This document shows positions 1 through 9,304 of a DNA stretch of 51,261 nucleotides, one piece after another. The stretch lies in NCBI GenBank assembly GCA_019155205.2, contig JAHNZQ020000004.1, positions 2,490,479-2,541,739 on the forward strand, in the 5' to 3' direction. The stretch comes from Gracilaria vermiculophylla (lineage: Eukaryota > Rhodophyta > Florideophyceae > Gracilariales > Gracilariaceae). How positions within the stretch are numbered: position 1 is the stretch's first letter; each line of letters opens with the position of its first letter. The notes under the pieces are model-generated. The model saw only the letters and a list, made by a program, of their open reading frames with translations. It had not been told where the DNA came from and searched no databases. The translations under genes were made by a program, and so were the position numbers.

Positions 1-162
1 GAAGGTACCGGGTCGGGAGCAACCTCGTCCTCATCCATAGGAGACACGGCGTTTATTACTGCAGGAGCACCCGGAATTGCTGCGGGCCGCGAAGTTATCA
101 CCTAAGGAGGCGCGCCCATATCCTGGAACGAACACCCGCGTGACGCTATGATCGAAGTGTTC

Positions 163-453
163 TCATGGACGGAACGGTGCTCCGGTCGAGATGTGATACA
201 CCTGAGGATTGGAAGGGGATGTCGGCGCCGGGGTAGGAGAGAACATTCCGAAGGTGTACGAAGCAGGGTGGATGGCGACCAAACGCGTGGTTGCACCTGA
301 GGAGAGAGACCTGATATCACTCGGGGATCGATTCGAGGCTATATGCACCACCGCGGAGGGAGCCGTATCGAGCCGCCAACGTGGAATCCGAGGCGAGGCC
401 GGGCGACCGGCATAGGGCGAGCTATGGAGCACCATTGCGGGGCGCGCGCTCAT
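163..453 (-). pseudogene. N-terminal fragment of the unknown T-element protein (copy 1)
   Basis: The reading frame starts at the ATG at 453-451, giving MSARPAMVLH, and is closed by a TGA at 165-163. It aligns residue for residue with the frames at 35559 (copy 2) and 49334 (copy 3), sharing for example RPASPRIPRWRL and HPASYTFGM. Most base differences from copy 3 over about 75 codons are at third positions, which marks this as a true coding frame. In all three copies an in-frame stop lies about 45 bases upstream of the ATG, which fixes the start region. I do not recognise the protein family. Downstream of the stop the frame runs into the deletion junction near 125. Confidence 0.55.
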
Positions 454-964
454 ATCCAACGGAGAACGGCGGAGCTGCGGACGAGAAACTTATGAGTCCG
501 GCGCCTTCACGGAGATAGGGTGAGCGGACGCAAAGAAGCGGGTGTTTCCAAAAGGAGTAACCTCGGAGGAGTCAGAGTGGCTAACGCCTCCAAGGGTCGG
601 TATCCTTGCGGGACTGACCCACGCTCCGTCCACGGAAGTTGCGCGCTTGCATCGCGCGCGGTGCGCCGGAGGATGCGGACACTCGCGCTGCCGACTGGCG
701 CAGCATCATCGAAGGATGACACCAAGAAATAGCGGATATCACCGGGTGAAGGAGGAGCAGAGCCCACGAACGCCGCAAGGAGAGAAACGCGAACCCGCGG
801 CAACATGCCGCGCGGGAGTTTTGAGAAGAGAAGGAAAGCCTGAAGAAGAGAACGGGCAAACCGCCGGAGGCCGCACGGGCCGCAACACCGATAGGAGCCA
901 CCCCAGGGATCAAGAAAGCGGTAGATGCACCTCGAGGACGTGAAGCAATTTAGGAAAGGGGGTA

Positions 965-1516
965 TGTAGCACAGTGGCTCCTACGGAAATAGGGTAGTTT
1001 GACCTTAAGGTATAATATTCCTAAAGAGGGGTCGTAATTTATTAGCTGGGCCACGTGGTGCATAATCTTGCTCGCGTGCGCTATAGTATCCTTGAGGTAC
1101 GGTAGAATTATTATTTATTTTAGATATTTTATGCAGGTACGTAGCACAGTAGCAAGACCTGCCGAGGCGGGCTCCTGGCTTGATATTTAACCTGCCGGTT
1201 GAGCTCCACCTCTGGGGAAGTAAAGACAAGCACCCTTGAGTCTTCTTTTACTTTTCCGGTTGGAGTCTCTTGTCTATCTACCCAGGTTTCTAAGCCGCCG
1301 ATCCCCAGGTCGCATCATAGCAGCGCCTGTAGGACCATTGTCCGCCCAGTGAACCTCCCCCTCCGCTTGGTGTTTGCGGATCCCTTTCAGAATTCCCCCG
1401 GCTCGCGACAGCGGATACAGGAGACCAACTTTAGGAATACACGCCTTTGGAGTCAACAAAAACTCCTAATGGACGTTGTGCTTTACTACCTCGACAGAAG
1501 GGCTGACAATACCACA
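965..1516 (+). repeat. T unit A, complete 552-bp terminal unit
   Basis: This is a complete T unit: it starts TGTAGCACAGTGG and ends CAATACCACA. It shares its whole length with the units at 22981, 27233, 34491, 37572 and 48252. Its inner (TGTAG) end abuts the T-element leader through a purine tract ending gggta. Its outer end joins cgagctggg, directly followed by the inverted partial unit B. There is no matching duplication at its two ends, as expected if it is the terminus of a larger element. Confidence 0.8.
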
Positions 1517-1519
1517 CGA

Positions 1520-1869
1520 GCTGGGCATCGGCGGCTTAGAAACCTGAGTTGATCGACGAGAGACTCCAACCGGAGAAGTAGATGAAGACTCAAGGGTGCT
1601 TGTTTTCAATTCCCCAGAGGTGTAGCTCAACCGGTAGATTAAGTATTAAGTCGGGAGCCCGCCTCGGCAGGTCTCGTTACTGTACTAACGTAATTACCTG
1701 CATAAATGAACTAAAATAAATAATAATTCTACTGTTCCTCAAGGATATTGTAGCGCACGCGGGCGGGATTATGCACCACGTGGCCCAGATAATGAAATAC
1801 GAGCCCTGCTTAGGAATATTATACCATAAGGCCAAACCCCACTATTTCCATAGGAGCCACTGTACTACA
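1520..1869 (-). repeat. T unit B, truncated, inverted relative to A
   Basis: This is the reverse complement of the first roughly 350 bases of the T unit, from the GGCTTAGAAACC block through the terminal TACTACA at 1869. The outer roughly 200 bases are absent at the A/B joint. The TGT-type end directly touches Tc1-derived sequence at 1870, so either this unit inserted into the Tc1 relic or a rearrangement joined them. A and B lie tail to tail. Confidence 0.75.
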
Positions 1870-2823
1870 TATGGATCATACCGATCTCCTGCACGCCCTA
1901 AGAAGCTCAGCCCGGCAGACAAAAGAGAAATTAAAAGGCGGTTGTGTAAAGGAACAGTATCGTGCAAAAAAAATTGGAATTTATCTCAATCTCAACGTTT
2001 CTAAATCAACTATATTGAGGCAGATAAACAGCACAAATGTATTAAAATAAAAAGAAAGAAGAAAACTTTCTTTCTCCGAGACCATCACAAGCAAAAGAGG
2101 ATTGACTGATGTGCTGGAAAATCCTACTGGAAAAAGAAATGGGAAAATATTATTTTTACTGATGAAAAAAAGTTCAATTTGGACGGACCAGACTGCTACA
2201 GATATTATTATTGGCATGATCTTCGTAGGGAACGTCATAAAGTTTATACCAGGCACTCTGGTGGAGGCTCTGTAATGGTCTGGGCGGGCATTTCTAAGAA
2301 AGGTCTAACGAAAATTGCCTTCATTGAAACGAACATGAATGCAGAAAAATATCAAGAAGTTCTATACAACAATTTGCTACCTTTTGGTTTATGTTTCCAT
2401 GAAGAAATTTTCATTTTTCATCAGGATAATGCGCCTGTACACACTGCATTTTTGATCAAGAATTGGCTACAGGAGTCTGAAGTATCTGTTTTAGAGTGGC
2501 CAACGCGCTCACCAAATTTGAACCCAATCGAAAACGTTTGGGGACTGCTGGAAAGGATGGTTTACGCGCATGGAAGGCAATTTCAGACAGTTTTTGAACT
2601 CAAAAACTGTATTAAAAATTGCTGGAAATCTAAAACAGTTTCAATTGTGGAAACGTGCATCAATTCGATGCCAAAACGCTGCATAAGCGATATACAGCAA
2701 AAAGAATGCAAAATAAAAAATTGATCGTCGCGAAGTAATGCTTTTTTAATTAATGATCATATGTTTTTGAAACGTTTTTTTGACTTCACTTTTTTCTGAA
2801 CCCTATTTTTGAAAGCGTACAGT
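1870..2823 (+). pseudogene. Tc1-like transposase relic, truncated at both ends
   Basis: Sequence from about 1870 to 2823 is roughly 90% identical by eye to the intact Tc1 element at 11886-13163. It lacks the left terminus and the N-terminal DNA-binding region, which are cut off by T unit B, and it stops short of the right terminus in the gcgtacagt region. Frameshifts near 1975-2100 break the frame. The longest surviving stretch (2179-2724) keeps GGGSVMVWAGISK, QDNAPVHTA (second catalytic Asp) and NPIENVWGLL (catalytic Glu). The first catalytic Asp (FTDEKKF, about 2153-2176) is just upstream in the same frame region. It cannot make a working enzyme. Confidence 0.9.
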
Positions 2824-3852
2824 TGTTAATGACGTACACTTTTACGTACTATTCACTATTACTTTTATCGCGAATAGTACGTTAGCATTAGCCCAAAGGT
2901 CGCTAAGTATCCCTACTTAAAGGCAAGCTAACTACCTCTGGACCTGAGAAAGGGCGAGGGGTAGATCTCTGTGCCCGCTGTTATTGCTTGTGAACCATTC
3001 TCTCCACACTACGCAACGATGAACTTCGGCAACATGTCGGAAGTCCATACGAAAGTTATGGGCCCAGGAGAGAATCTCTCTCCAAGCAATATTTGTAGTG
3101 CAAACTGCGAACGTGGCACAGACACGAGCCGCGTCGCGGAAGCACCACCAAGGTGTTCAAGCTTGCTCTCAATGAGAGGTGGCACAGCGAGAGAGCCCTC
3201 TGATAGGGTCGACACGAGCCGGGTGTAAATCCGGGCGACCCCGTACTGGGCGTGCAGTCAGAGGGTAAGAACCGGCCAAGCAAGCCGACTCCGTCGGAGA
3301 ATCCACGAGAGGTGGTAGCACAGTACCCAGCCCAACGGTTGTGGGACAAATGATCAACAAACAAGCCGCACTTGCAGAGCGCAGACTCGCGAGAGTGGGA
3401 AATCAGATCCCTATATGATGGGGGCCAACCTGTATTACAGGGCAGAGAAACAGAAGCCGTATGACGGAAGAAACCTATAATAGGCAAAAGAAACAGTAAA
3501 GAAATAGCCGTGACGACGGTTCAGGACTCCTCAAAGACGGAGGCAGGTTGCTCAACCCGGTGTTGCGGCGGTATTGCCCGGGAGGGGTTAGTGACCGTGC
3601 GCAAGCGGCTAGATGAACAGAGCCAAGTTCCTCCTTGAGGTTTACTTCTCCGTACAGTGGCGGCAGTGGCGCCACTTATATACGGCACTTCAACATATTA
3701 AAATAAATACCTAGAAATATCTAGCCACCCGGTAAGGCCGGCTACTGTAGTACGGATGTGCAACCGTGGCAGGCTTGTCACGGCGCACCTGTCCTCGGGC
3801 CAATATCGGCACACGTGGCCTCAATTACTACCCTTCCTAGGGGCACCCCCAA
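2824..3852. other. Unassigned stretch between Tc1 relic and gag-like relic
   Basis: I recognise no gene here. It contains one perfect 11-bp inverted repeat (ACGTACTATTC at 2844-2854 and its complement at 2872-2882, 17-bp loop). The rest, ending in tccccctaggggcacccc-like sequence just before 3853, could be the leader or LTR of the gag-like relic that follows, but I found no second copy in the window to prove an LTR. Confidence 0.4.
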
Positions 3853-5010
3853 ATGGGGCTAGTGAAGCTAATACTATTCATAACCATGGTTGTGGCAGCC
3901 AGGAGCGGATCAAATCCTTATGAAGACCGATTGCGGCATGCCCTCGACGGGCCATTGCACTACAATATTCTCATTCCTTCAAAGCTGAAACCAGACACCG
4001 ACAAACTACTTTGGCGGGAAGCAGTCTACAAATGGGCTGAAACACTTCCGGCATGCGCAAATGGAGGAGATTCGAGAGCAAAGGGAGCCGCAGCCACTCT
4101 CAGTATTCGTCTGTATCGCTCGCTTGAGTTTTCAAAGAAAATAATTGTCAAGAAAGCTGTACGCATGGGCGAGGTAGTTCTAACTCCGTTGGCGGACGAC
4201 CAAGATATACATCAAATGGAAGTCGTCAAGAAGATAATCAATCTCATAGCCAAGGACTCCACTGTAAATCGACTTCGCAGAATCGTTCGCCTGTACAAGG
4301 AAGTAACTTGCTGCAAGCGCAAGCCAGAAGAATCTATCGCATCATACATTGAACGATTCGCCGGTCCGGCCCTGTCATATCTCAACCTCACTAAATCTGA
4401 ACAAGATTCAAGTAACAGCCAGAACTTTGCGATAATACTTCTGTTGAACGTCAACTTATCCTCTTAAACCTTCACGAATATCATGTCCAATCTTTTTGGA
4501 TCTACAAATGACAAGTCTAAACGAGATAGCGCGTCTATTTCGATGTCAATGGAGCGCATTAGGGTGTTCAAAAAAGTCATGAAGAAAGCACAGAAGGGTG
4601 CGCTAATCGACGAAGACAAAACCAATTCCATTGAATGCATTAGATCAGTCGAAGCTGCCCTTAAAGAGCATGACAGAGTACACGAAGAAAACGACGGTTG
4701 CGCATGGATTGGACTTTAGGACGCCATCGTGGATCTAGAAGAAGAAGGTCTAGAAGATAATGATCTCGAGTATATTCAGCAGAAGGATATTCCTGGACCA
4801 AGCAGCAAATCGTACCTGAATTCCAATAGGAGAAACCGAAATAACAGAAAGCGCAGGCGGGATTCTGAGTCCAACTCAAAAGAAAATACTCTCACTGTAA
4901 CGGGTCACGAGAAAGAATCCGAGAAACGGGACGAAAGCCCGAAGAAGCAGAATGAAGATGAGCCGTCTAAGAACAGTACAGTTTTGGCGCACTTCTTAGG
5001 GATAATATGA
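3853..5010 (+). pseudogene. Retroelement gag-like polyprotein fragment, broken
   Basis: The first frame (3853-4467, 204 codons) has a Gag-like layout: a short N-terminus, LWREAVYKWAETL near residues 53-65, a helical lysine-rich middle, and EESIASYIERFAGPAL near 158-173. That last pattern resembles the 'ESISEYINRF' region of LTR-retrotransposon Gag. The frame ends early. Related hydrophilic sequence continues in other frames at 4483-4719 and 4729-5010, the last rich in Lys, Arg, Glu and Asn. No CCHC zinc knuckle, protease or reverse transcriptase follows before the copine gene. Assignment to Gag is from pattern only. It could instead be a small host gene fragment. Confidence 0.4.
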
Positions 5011-5299
5011 TTTTGAAACGCACCGTAAAGTACGTTTGAGGTCGCTGGTCAAACAGACAATACAGGTCGAGTACTAAAAAAAGAATTTGTTTCATATTTT
5101 ACTTGAAGGAAATTGTTCAACAGTGCTGTTTTACGTGGTGACGCTCTGACAGCAATGCTAAGTATCCTTCTCCGTTGGCTCTTCATTTGTTTGGCGTTTG
5201 TGGCCGCAGCACCGACCCTGCGTTTGTCCACCGTCGCGCTTGTGTTGCTGACCTTCTTTCCCCAGTTCTCTTCATCCTTTTTCAAACCCATGCGCTACC

Positions 5300-7024
5300 A
5301 TGGCCGCCGAATCATGTGAGTCGCGTCTCTCCATTCATCTTTCCTGCGCAAATCTGCGCAATATGGATTTCATCGGTCGCTCCGACCCGTTTGCCCTCCT
5401 TTTTCTTGACCCAACCGGCTCCGTCGCCGGTCGCCGTCGCCAGGAAATTCAACCTGCATCTCTTTCGCAAAATTACCCCCTCGCTCGCCCTCGCTCAGCA
5501 CGACCTGGTTCTTACCCCGGCCGGGAGTCCTACTGGCAACGAGTCGGAATCACCGAAACGATCTACAATTCTTTGAGCGTAGCATGGGCTACTAGTTTCG
5601 AAATCCAGTATTTCTTTGAGAGAGCCCAAAAACTAGCCATTGACGTTTTTGACAGGGATAATGCGAGCGAGAAAGATGCCGACCTTCACCGACATGACTA
5701 CCTTGGTTCTGCCGAAGTTTCAGTCCCTGCTCTTGTCAGAGCCCCAGGCCAGCGAAAGACGCTAGACCTTAAAATCGCCTCGAAACCGAATCGTAAATGT
5801 GGGACTGTAACCATAATTGCCGAGAACGTCTCGTACAGCAAGCAAAGAATTAGCTTTAATCCGCGTTTGACGTCCTTCTCTCCTGGCTTTTCGTTTAACC
5901 ATGGCAAAGGACCATATCTCACCGTCGCTCGCCCAGCTGCCGATGGGGATGATGTAAACACGAGGAACAATGAAACTATTATTGTTTGGCGCTCACCGAT
6001 TCCAGCGACACCAAGTGCACCCAAATGCTTCAACTTCCAACAACTTTCTGAGAACTATGAGAAATTCTGCCGCCGCGATGACGACCTACCTCTTCAATTT
6101 CAGATTTCATTCGATAAAGGAGGAAGGCACAGAATTCTTGCAACTGCTAAGGCTTCGCTTGAAGAATGTGCGCAGCGTGAAGGGCGCATTCCGTTGCAAA
6201 TGGTTCAAACTGGCTGTTTCCCATCTCCTCAACGTAAGCCGATATTGCATCTCAGCAATCGCACCATGAGCGAGGATCGAACGTTCCTCGACTACATTAT
6301 TGGTGGATGTGATATGTCGTTAGTTGTTGCAATTGATTTTACAGCTAGCAATGGAGACCCATCACAAAGAGGGACTTTGCACTTTTTCGATTCAATGGAA
6401 CCCAACGAGTATGAGCTAGCCATCCGAGCCGTAGGAGATATTCTCGCCGCGTATAGTGCCGACCAACGTTTTCCGGCCTACGGATTCGGAGCCAAATTGC
6501 CACCCGACTTTCATCAACCCTGCCATAAGTTCTCTCTCACAGGGAGTCCCGACCCTACTTGCCACACCATTGATGACGTACTCAACATGTATCGCCAAAC
6601 TCTGTACAATGTGAGGCTATCTGGACCAACCCATTTTTCGGAGGTCATTCGTGCTGCGGCTGAACATGCGAATGTTGAAGTCACTCAAAATCGTCAATCC
6701 TACTCGACTCTTCTTATTGTCACTGATGGTGTCATCAGCGATATGCAGAGCACTTTGCGCGAGATTTCACTCGCAAGTATGCTTCCTATGTCGATTGTCA
6801 TTATTGGAGTCGGCGATGCGGACTTTTCTGACATGCATGAGCTTGATGGCGACGATCGAGATCAAGAACGAGATATCGTGCAATTCGTCATGTTTAGACA
6901 ATACCGAGACACCCCTGAGGTGCTTCGGTCAATGGTGCTGGAAGAGATTCCAGGTCAGCTTGTGCAGTACATGCTGCAGAGAAACATCATACCTAATCCA
7001 CCGCCAGCAGATCAAGGTGATTAG
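5300..7024 (+). CDS. Copine-family calcium-dependent membrane-binding protein
   Basis: This encodes 574 residues in one uninterrupted exon. Copines carry two C2 domains and a C-terminal von Willebrand A-like (copine) domain, and bind phospholipid membranes in response to calcium. C2A spans about residues 8-160, with SDPF at 28-31 and DVFDRDN at 115-121 as calcium-loop acidic residues, and an Arg/Pro-rich insertion at about 38-80. C2B spans about 165-310. The vWA/copine domain spans about 325-555, with DFTASNG at 346-352 (metal-site motif), GFGAKLPPDFH at 395-405 and TDGVISD at 475-481. The start ATG lies in a strong context (taccATGgcc). It converges with the sulfotransferase gene, whose stop is 162 bp away. 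Length and domain order are normal for the family. Confidence 0.95.
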   Translation: MAAESCESRLSIHLSCANLRNMDFIGRSDPFALLFLDPTGSVAGRRRQEIQPASLSQNYPLARPRSARPGSYPGRESYWQRVGITETIYNSLSVAWATSFEIQYFFERAQKLAIDVFDRDNASEKDADLHRHDYLGSAEVSVPALVRAPGQRKTLDLKIASKPNRKCGTVTIIAENVSYSKQRISFNPRLTSFSPGFSFNHGKGPYLTVARPAADGDDVNTRNNETIIVWRSPIPATPSAPKCFNFQQLSENYEKFCRRDDDLPLQFQISFDKGGRHRILATAKASLEECAQREGRIPLQMVQTGCFPSPQRKPILHLSNRTMSEDRTFLDYIIGGCDMSLVVAIDFTASNGDPSQRGTLHFFDSMEPNEYELAIRAVGDILAAYSADQRFPAYGFGAKLPPDFHQPCHKFSLTGSPDPTCHTIDDVLNMYRQTLYNVRLSGPTHFSEVIRAAAEHANVEVTQNRQSYSTLLIVTDGVISDMQSTLREISLASMLPMSIVIIGVGDADFSDMHELDGDDRDQERDIVQFVMFRQYRDTPEVLRSMVLEEIPGQLVQYMLQRNIIPNPPPADQGD

Positions 7025-7186
7025 GGTATCAATTACATATGAAGAACATGAACAACCAAGCTCCAATGGCCTCCCAACAGCGCGCGTAAGTCCAGGACGC
7101 GCATTGCAGTGCTTCATTCTTGTGTAGGTGCCCAGCATACTGATGAAGGGGCGATTGATGCATGAACGAACCATAATCCAGCCGGT

Positions 7187-8386
7187 TCAATCTTTACCTC
7201 CAGGTCTGGGAGAGAATCGTGTTCTATATGGTCTAGCTAGTGTATCACTATAGCGGTTTCGATTCAGAACATGTCCATGGTAACGTTCAGAGTACGGTTT
7301 GATATGCACAGGTCCTAACATATCTTTCTCTATCTCCTCCTTGAATTCAGAAACGTCATTCCAAAACCGACTCTGGGCCGCTGCGTAAACCATCTCATCG
7401 GCTGAGTCTACCCAGTCTTTGAACTGTGTTTCATCGTACCGAAAGCTCTCGTTTCTGCTGTTTGCATGTTTATATCGATCAAGACTAGGTCGCACGTTCT
7501 CGAATTGAACCAAATGAGGCACGCCACCAAATTTGGCATGGAATAGCCGGCACGACAGTCGAAACTCTTCAGTAAGACCCACAAATGGGACATGGTGAGT
7601 CACCAAATTGGCCGCGAAACGCGCCTCACGTTCGTTTATAAGGCGATTGTCTCGATATGTTCTGCCGAGTAGCAGTTTTGCATGCTGTGACCAATACTCG
7701 GATCGATGTAGGAAAGAATATAACGACTCTTTTAACTTCTTTGACTCGTTGTAATGAAGGTTTAGGTGCAGAAAATTGGAATACATGCGCTGTCGTGGGA
7801 TACGAAACATGACGACAGCATGAGGAACTTCCCAACGCGAGAGGGGTTTGTGAATATACAAGGAATACTGGGGTGCCTTTGTAGTGGGGTGCTTTGTGAC
7901 GAGACGGCCATAACAATGCTGGCGAAGCCAATCCCTGCCGGAGGCGTTGGAAAACAACCAGTCCCACGAAAATGTCTGGTTGTGCGAAAGAGTGAGATCC
8001 GCGGGCCGCTCTCGGCGAGGCATGACGAACACATCGTGCGGAATTCGAGTACAACCCCATCGAACCAGTGTGTTGACCAAAGATGTCCCTGTCTTCGGGA
8101 TGTGCAACCACCGCAGAAAGTGAAGCGTGGGGGATCCTCGTCCTCTATTCGTCGCGGCTTCAAGGCGGCTCTCGTAGTCGACGTGCATGGCCTTCCGAAT
8201 TTCGAGCGGATTCACGGACAGCTGGGTCGCAGCTGAACGCGGAGCTAATTCGTTCGGGATGAGCAAAGTGGATATAGAGAAGTTGAGAGCTCGGTAGGCC
8301 GAAAACGCGGCCACGGTCGCCCCAATTGCGAATACAGCGATCCAGAATAGTGCTGTCAGGGAACGCGAACGGACAGTGACTGCCAT
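7187..8386 (-). CDS. Golgi-type membrane sulfotransferase
   Basis: This predicts a type II membrane protein of 399 residues from the ATG at 8386. It has a short basic N-terminus, a hydrophobic anchor at about residues 10-33, then a lumenal catalytic domain. LHIPKTGTSLVNTL at about 94-107 is the classic 5'-phosphosulfate loop of PAPS-dependent sulfotransferases, and VVMFRIPRQRMYSNF fits the 3'-phosphate-binding Arg...Ser segment. The family transfers sulfate from PAPS to sugars. In a red alga a sulfated galactan would be a natural acceptor, but that is inference. The frame is open further upstream to an ATG at 8647 (486 residues) and another at 8479. I prefer 8386 because it places the anchor at the N-terminus. 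The gene is divergent from the signal peptidase subunit gene and has no introns. Confidence 0.88.
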   Translation of the reverse strand: MAVTVRSRSLTALFWIAVFAIGATVAAFSAYRALNFSISTLLIPNELAPRSAATQLSVNPLEIRKAMHVDYESRLEAATNRGRGSPTLHFLRWLHIPKTGTSLVNTLVRWGCTRIPHDVFVMPRRERPADLTLSHNQTFSWDWLFSNASGRDWLRQHCYGRLVTKHPTTKAPQYSLYIHKPLSRWEVPHAVVMFRIPRQRMYSNFLHLNLHYNESKKLKESLYSFLHRSEYWSQHAKLLLGRTYRDNRLINEREARFAANLVTHHVPFVGLTEEFRLSCRLFHAKFGGVPHLVQFENVRPSLDRYKHANSRNESFRYDETQFKDWVDSADEMVYAAAQSRFWNDVSEFKEEIEKDMLGPVHIKPYSERYHGHVLNRNRYSDTLARPYRTRFSPRPGGKD

Positions 8387-8849
8387 GACGCGGAATCTGG
8401 AAAAAAGCACTGCGTTCTTTTCTTGTTGCGCGCGGTTCGGTCTGTACCTCGCGATCCGAGGAGGCAAGTTCGAGTACATGACGCGAGTTCCGAGAGAAGT
8501 AGGCCTTCGCTCGACTGAGCGTTGCGTTGATTGATACGTCGTCTCCCGTAGGCATTGTTGCTTGGTCGATTGAGTGGGAGGTGAATTCGCGCAGCAGAGG
8601 GCACGCAGCACTATCTCCAGCAATGCTGCACACGGTGTACACGCCAAACTCGTGTCACCGCAGCCACTTCACGCCCTTACGTGGCACCGGTATTTGCGGG
8701 TTGTGCTCGGCGCACTTGTGCGAGCGCGCATGCCGAGTTGCCACCATCCCTGACAAACGCGTCGATGCCCCATCACGCTCGACGTCCATCAGAAATCTCT
8801 CCCTTCGTTCACCCTACCTAGCGCAGCTGAGAGCTACGAACACCCCCTT
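8387..8849. promoter_or_regulatory. Shared intergenic region of two divergent genes
   Basis: These 463 bp separate the start of the sulfotransferase gene (minus strand) from the start of the signal peptidase subunit gene (plus strand). They must hold both promoters if the 8386 start is right. An open frame continues upstream of that start to 8647, so part could be coding instead. I see no clear TATA box. Confidence 0.4.
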
Positions 8850-9150
8850 ATGGATCTCAAGGGCCAGTACCGCAGCGAAAAGGTTTTTCTCTTGATAATG
8901 TGGCCAGCTACTATCTTGGCGGCGCTGCTCACCTTTGTCATCGACGACGTCAAGATCATGTTTTTCACATTTGCGGGCGGCCTTGGGCTCAGTGCGTTAG
9001 TAAGTACTCACCATTGCCCGTCTTCTTCGAGCCATTCACATCATCTCTTCTGTACACTGACTTTTACGTACATAGATCTGTCTGCCAGAGTGGCCATTCT
9101 TTAATGAAAACGCACTTGGTTTCGCATCGGATACGAGATCCCCCTACTGA
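8850..9150 (+). CDS. SPCS1: Signal peptidase complex subunit SPC12 (SPCS1), two exons
   Basis: Exon 1 is 8850-8999 (50 codons) and exon 2 is 9076-9150 (24 codons plus TGA). They are joined across a 76-bp intron with gtaagt donor and tacatag acceptor, in phase 0. The product is 74 residues. It starts MDLKGQYRSEK, matching the MD-x-x-GQ-x-x-xE N-terminus of SPC12, has two short hydrophobic helices (about 12-31 and 36-50), and after the splice reads ICLPEWPFFNENAL, matching the family signature P-x-WPFFN. SPC12 is a small non-catalytic ER membrane subunit of signal peptidase. Without the splice the frame leaves the family signature, so the intron call is firm. It converges with DIM1 (154 bp apart). 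Confidence 0.9.
9000..9075 (+). other. Intron of the SPC12 gene
   Basis: A 76-bp spliceosomal intron: GTAAGTACTC at the 5' end, and TTTTACGTACATAG at the 3' end. It is the only intron I can support in the four-gene island. Its presence shows the window is eukaryotic nuclear DNA. Confidence 0.88.
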
Positions 9151-9304
9151 GTCTGTAATAGATGATACACATGGAGCCCGCTTTTCTGACTAAGTAAACA
9201 AATGTTGAAACCTTAAATGGTTCGACATCTAGATTGTCGCTCCAGCTTGCGCCGCGCATCACTCCCTCATCGCTACTGTTCGAGCACATCTTCTCGCTTC
9301 AGAG

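Larger units (their letters stand above)
1..1516 (-). mobile_element. T-element copy 1, internally deleted, left end outside window
   Basis: This is a copy of the unfamiliar T-element, reading on the minus strand. Bases 1-124 match, in reverse complement, the proline-rich C-terminal coding part of copy 3 (near 50640-50880). Bases from about 130 onward match the N-terminal coding part and leader of copy 3 (48804-49650). About 1.1 kb present in copy 3 is missing at the junction near 121-135, where both sides share a cgttcc/cgtccc-like microhomology. The element ends in a full T unit at 965-1516, preceded by a purine tract (about 951-962). The outer end at the cargo C-terminal side lies before base 1. 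The function of the family is unknown. Confidence 0.7.

Noticed and set aside
2971..3675. Several overlapping open frames on both strands between the Tc1 and gag-like relics
   Set aside because: None has a domain, and no frame stands out by length or codon pattern.
5698..7127. Further open frames overlapping the copine gene on both strands
   Set aside because: They are shadows of the copine reading frame, with no domain of their own.
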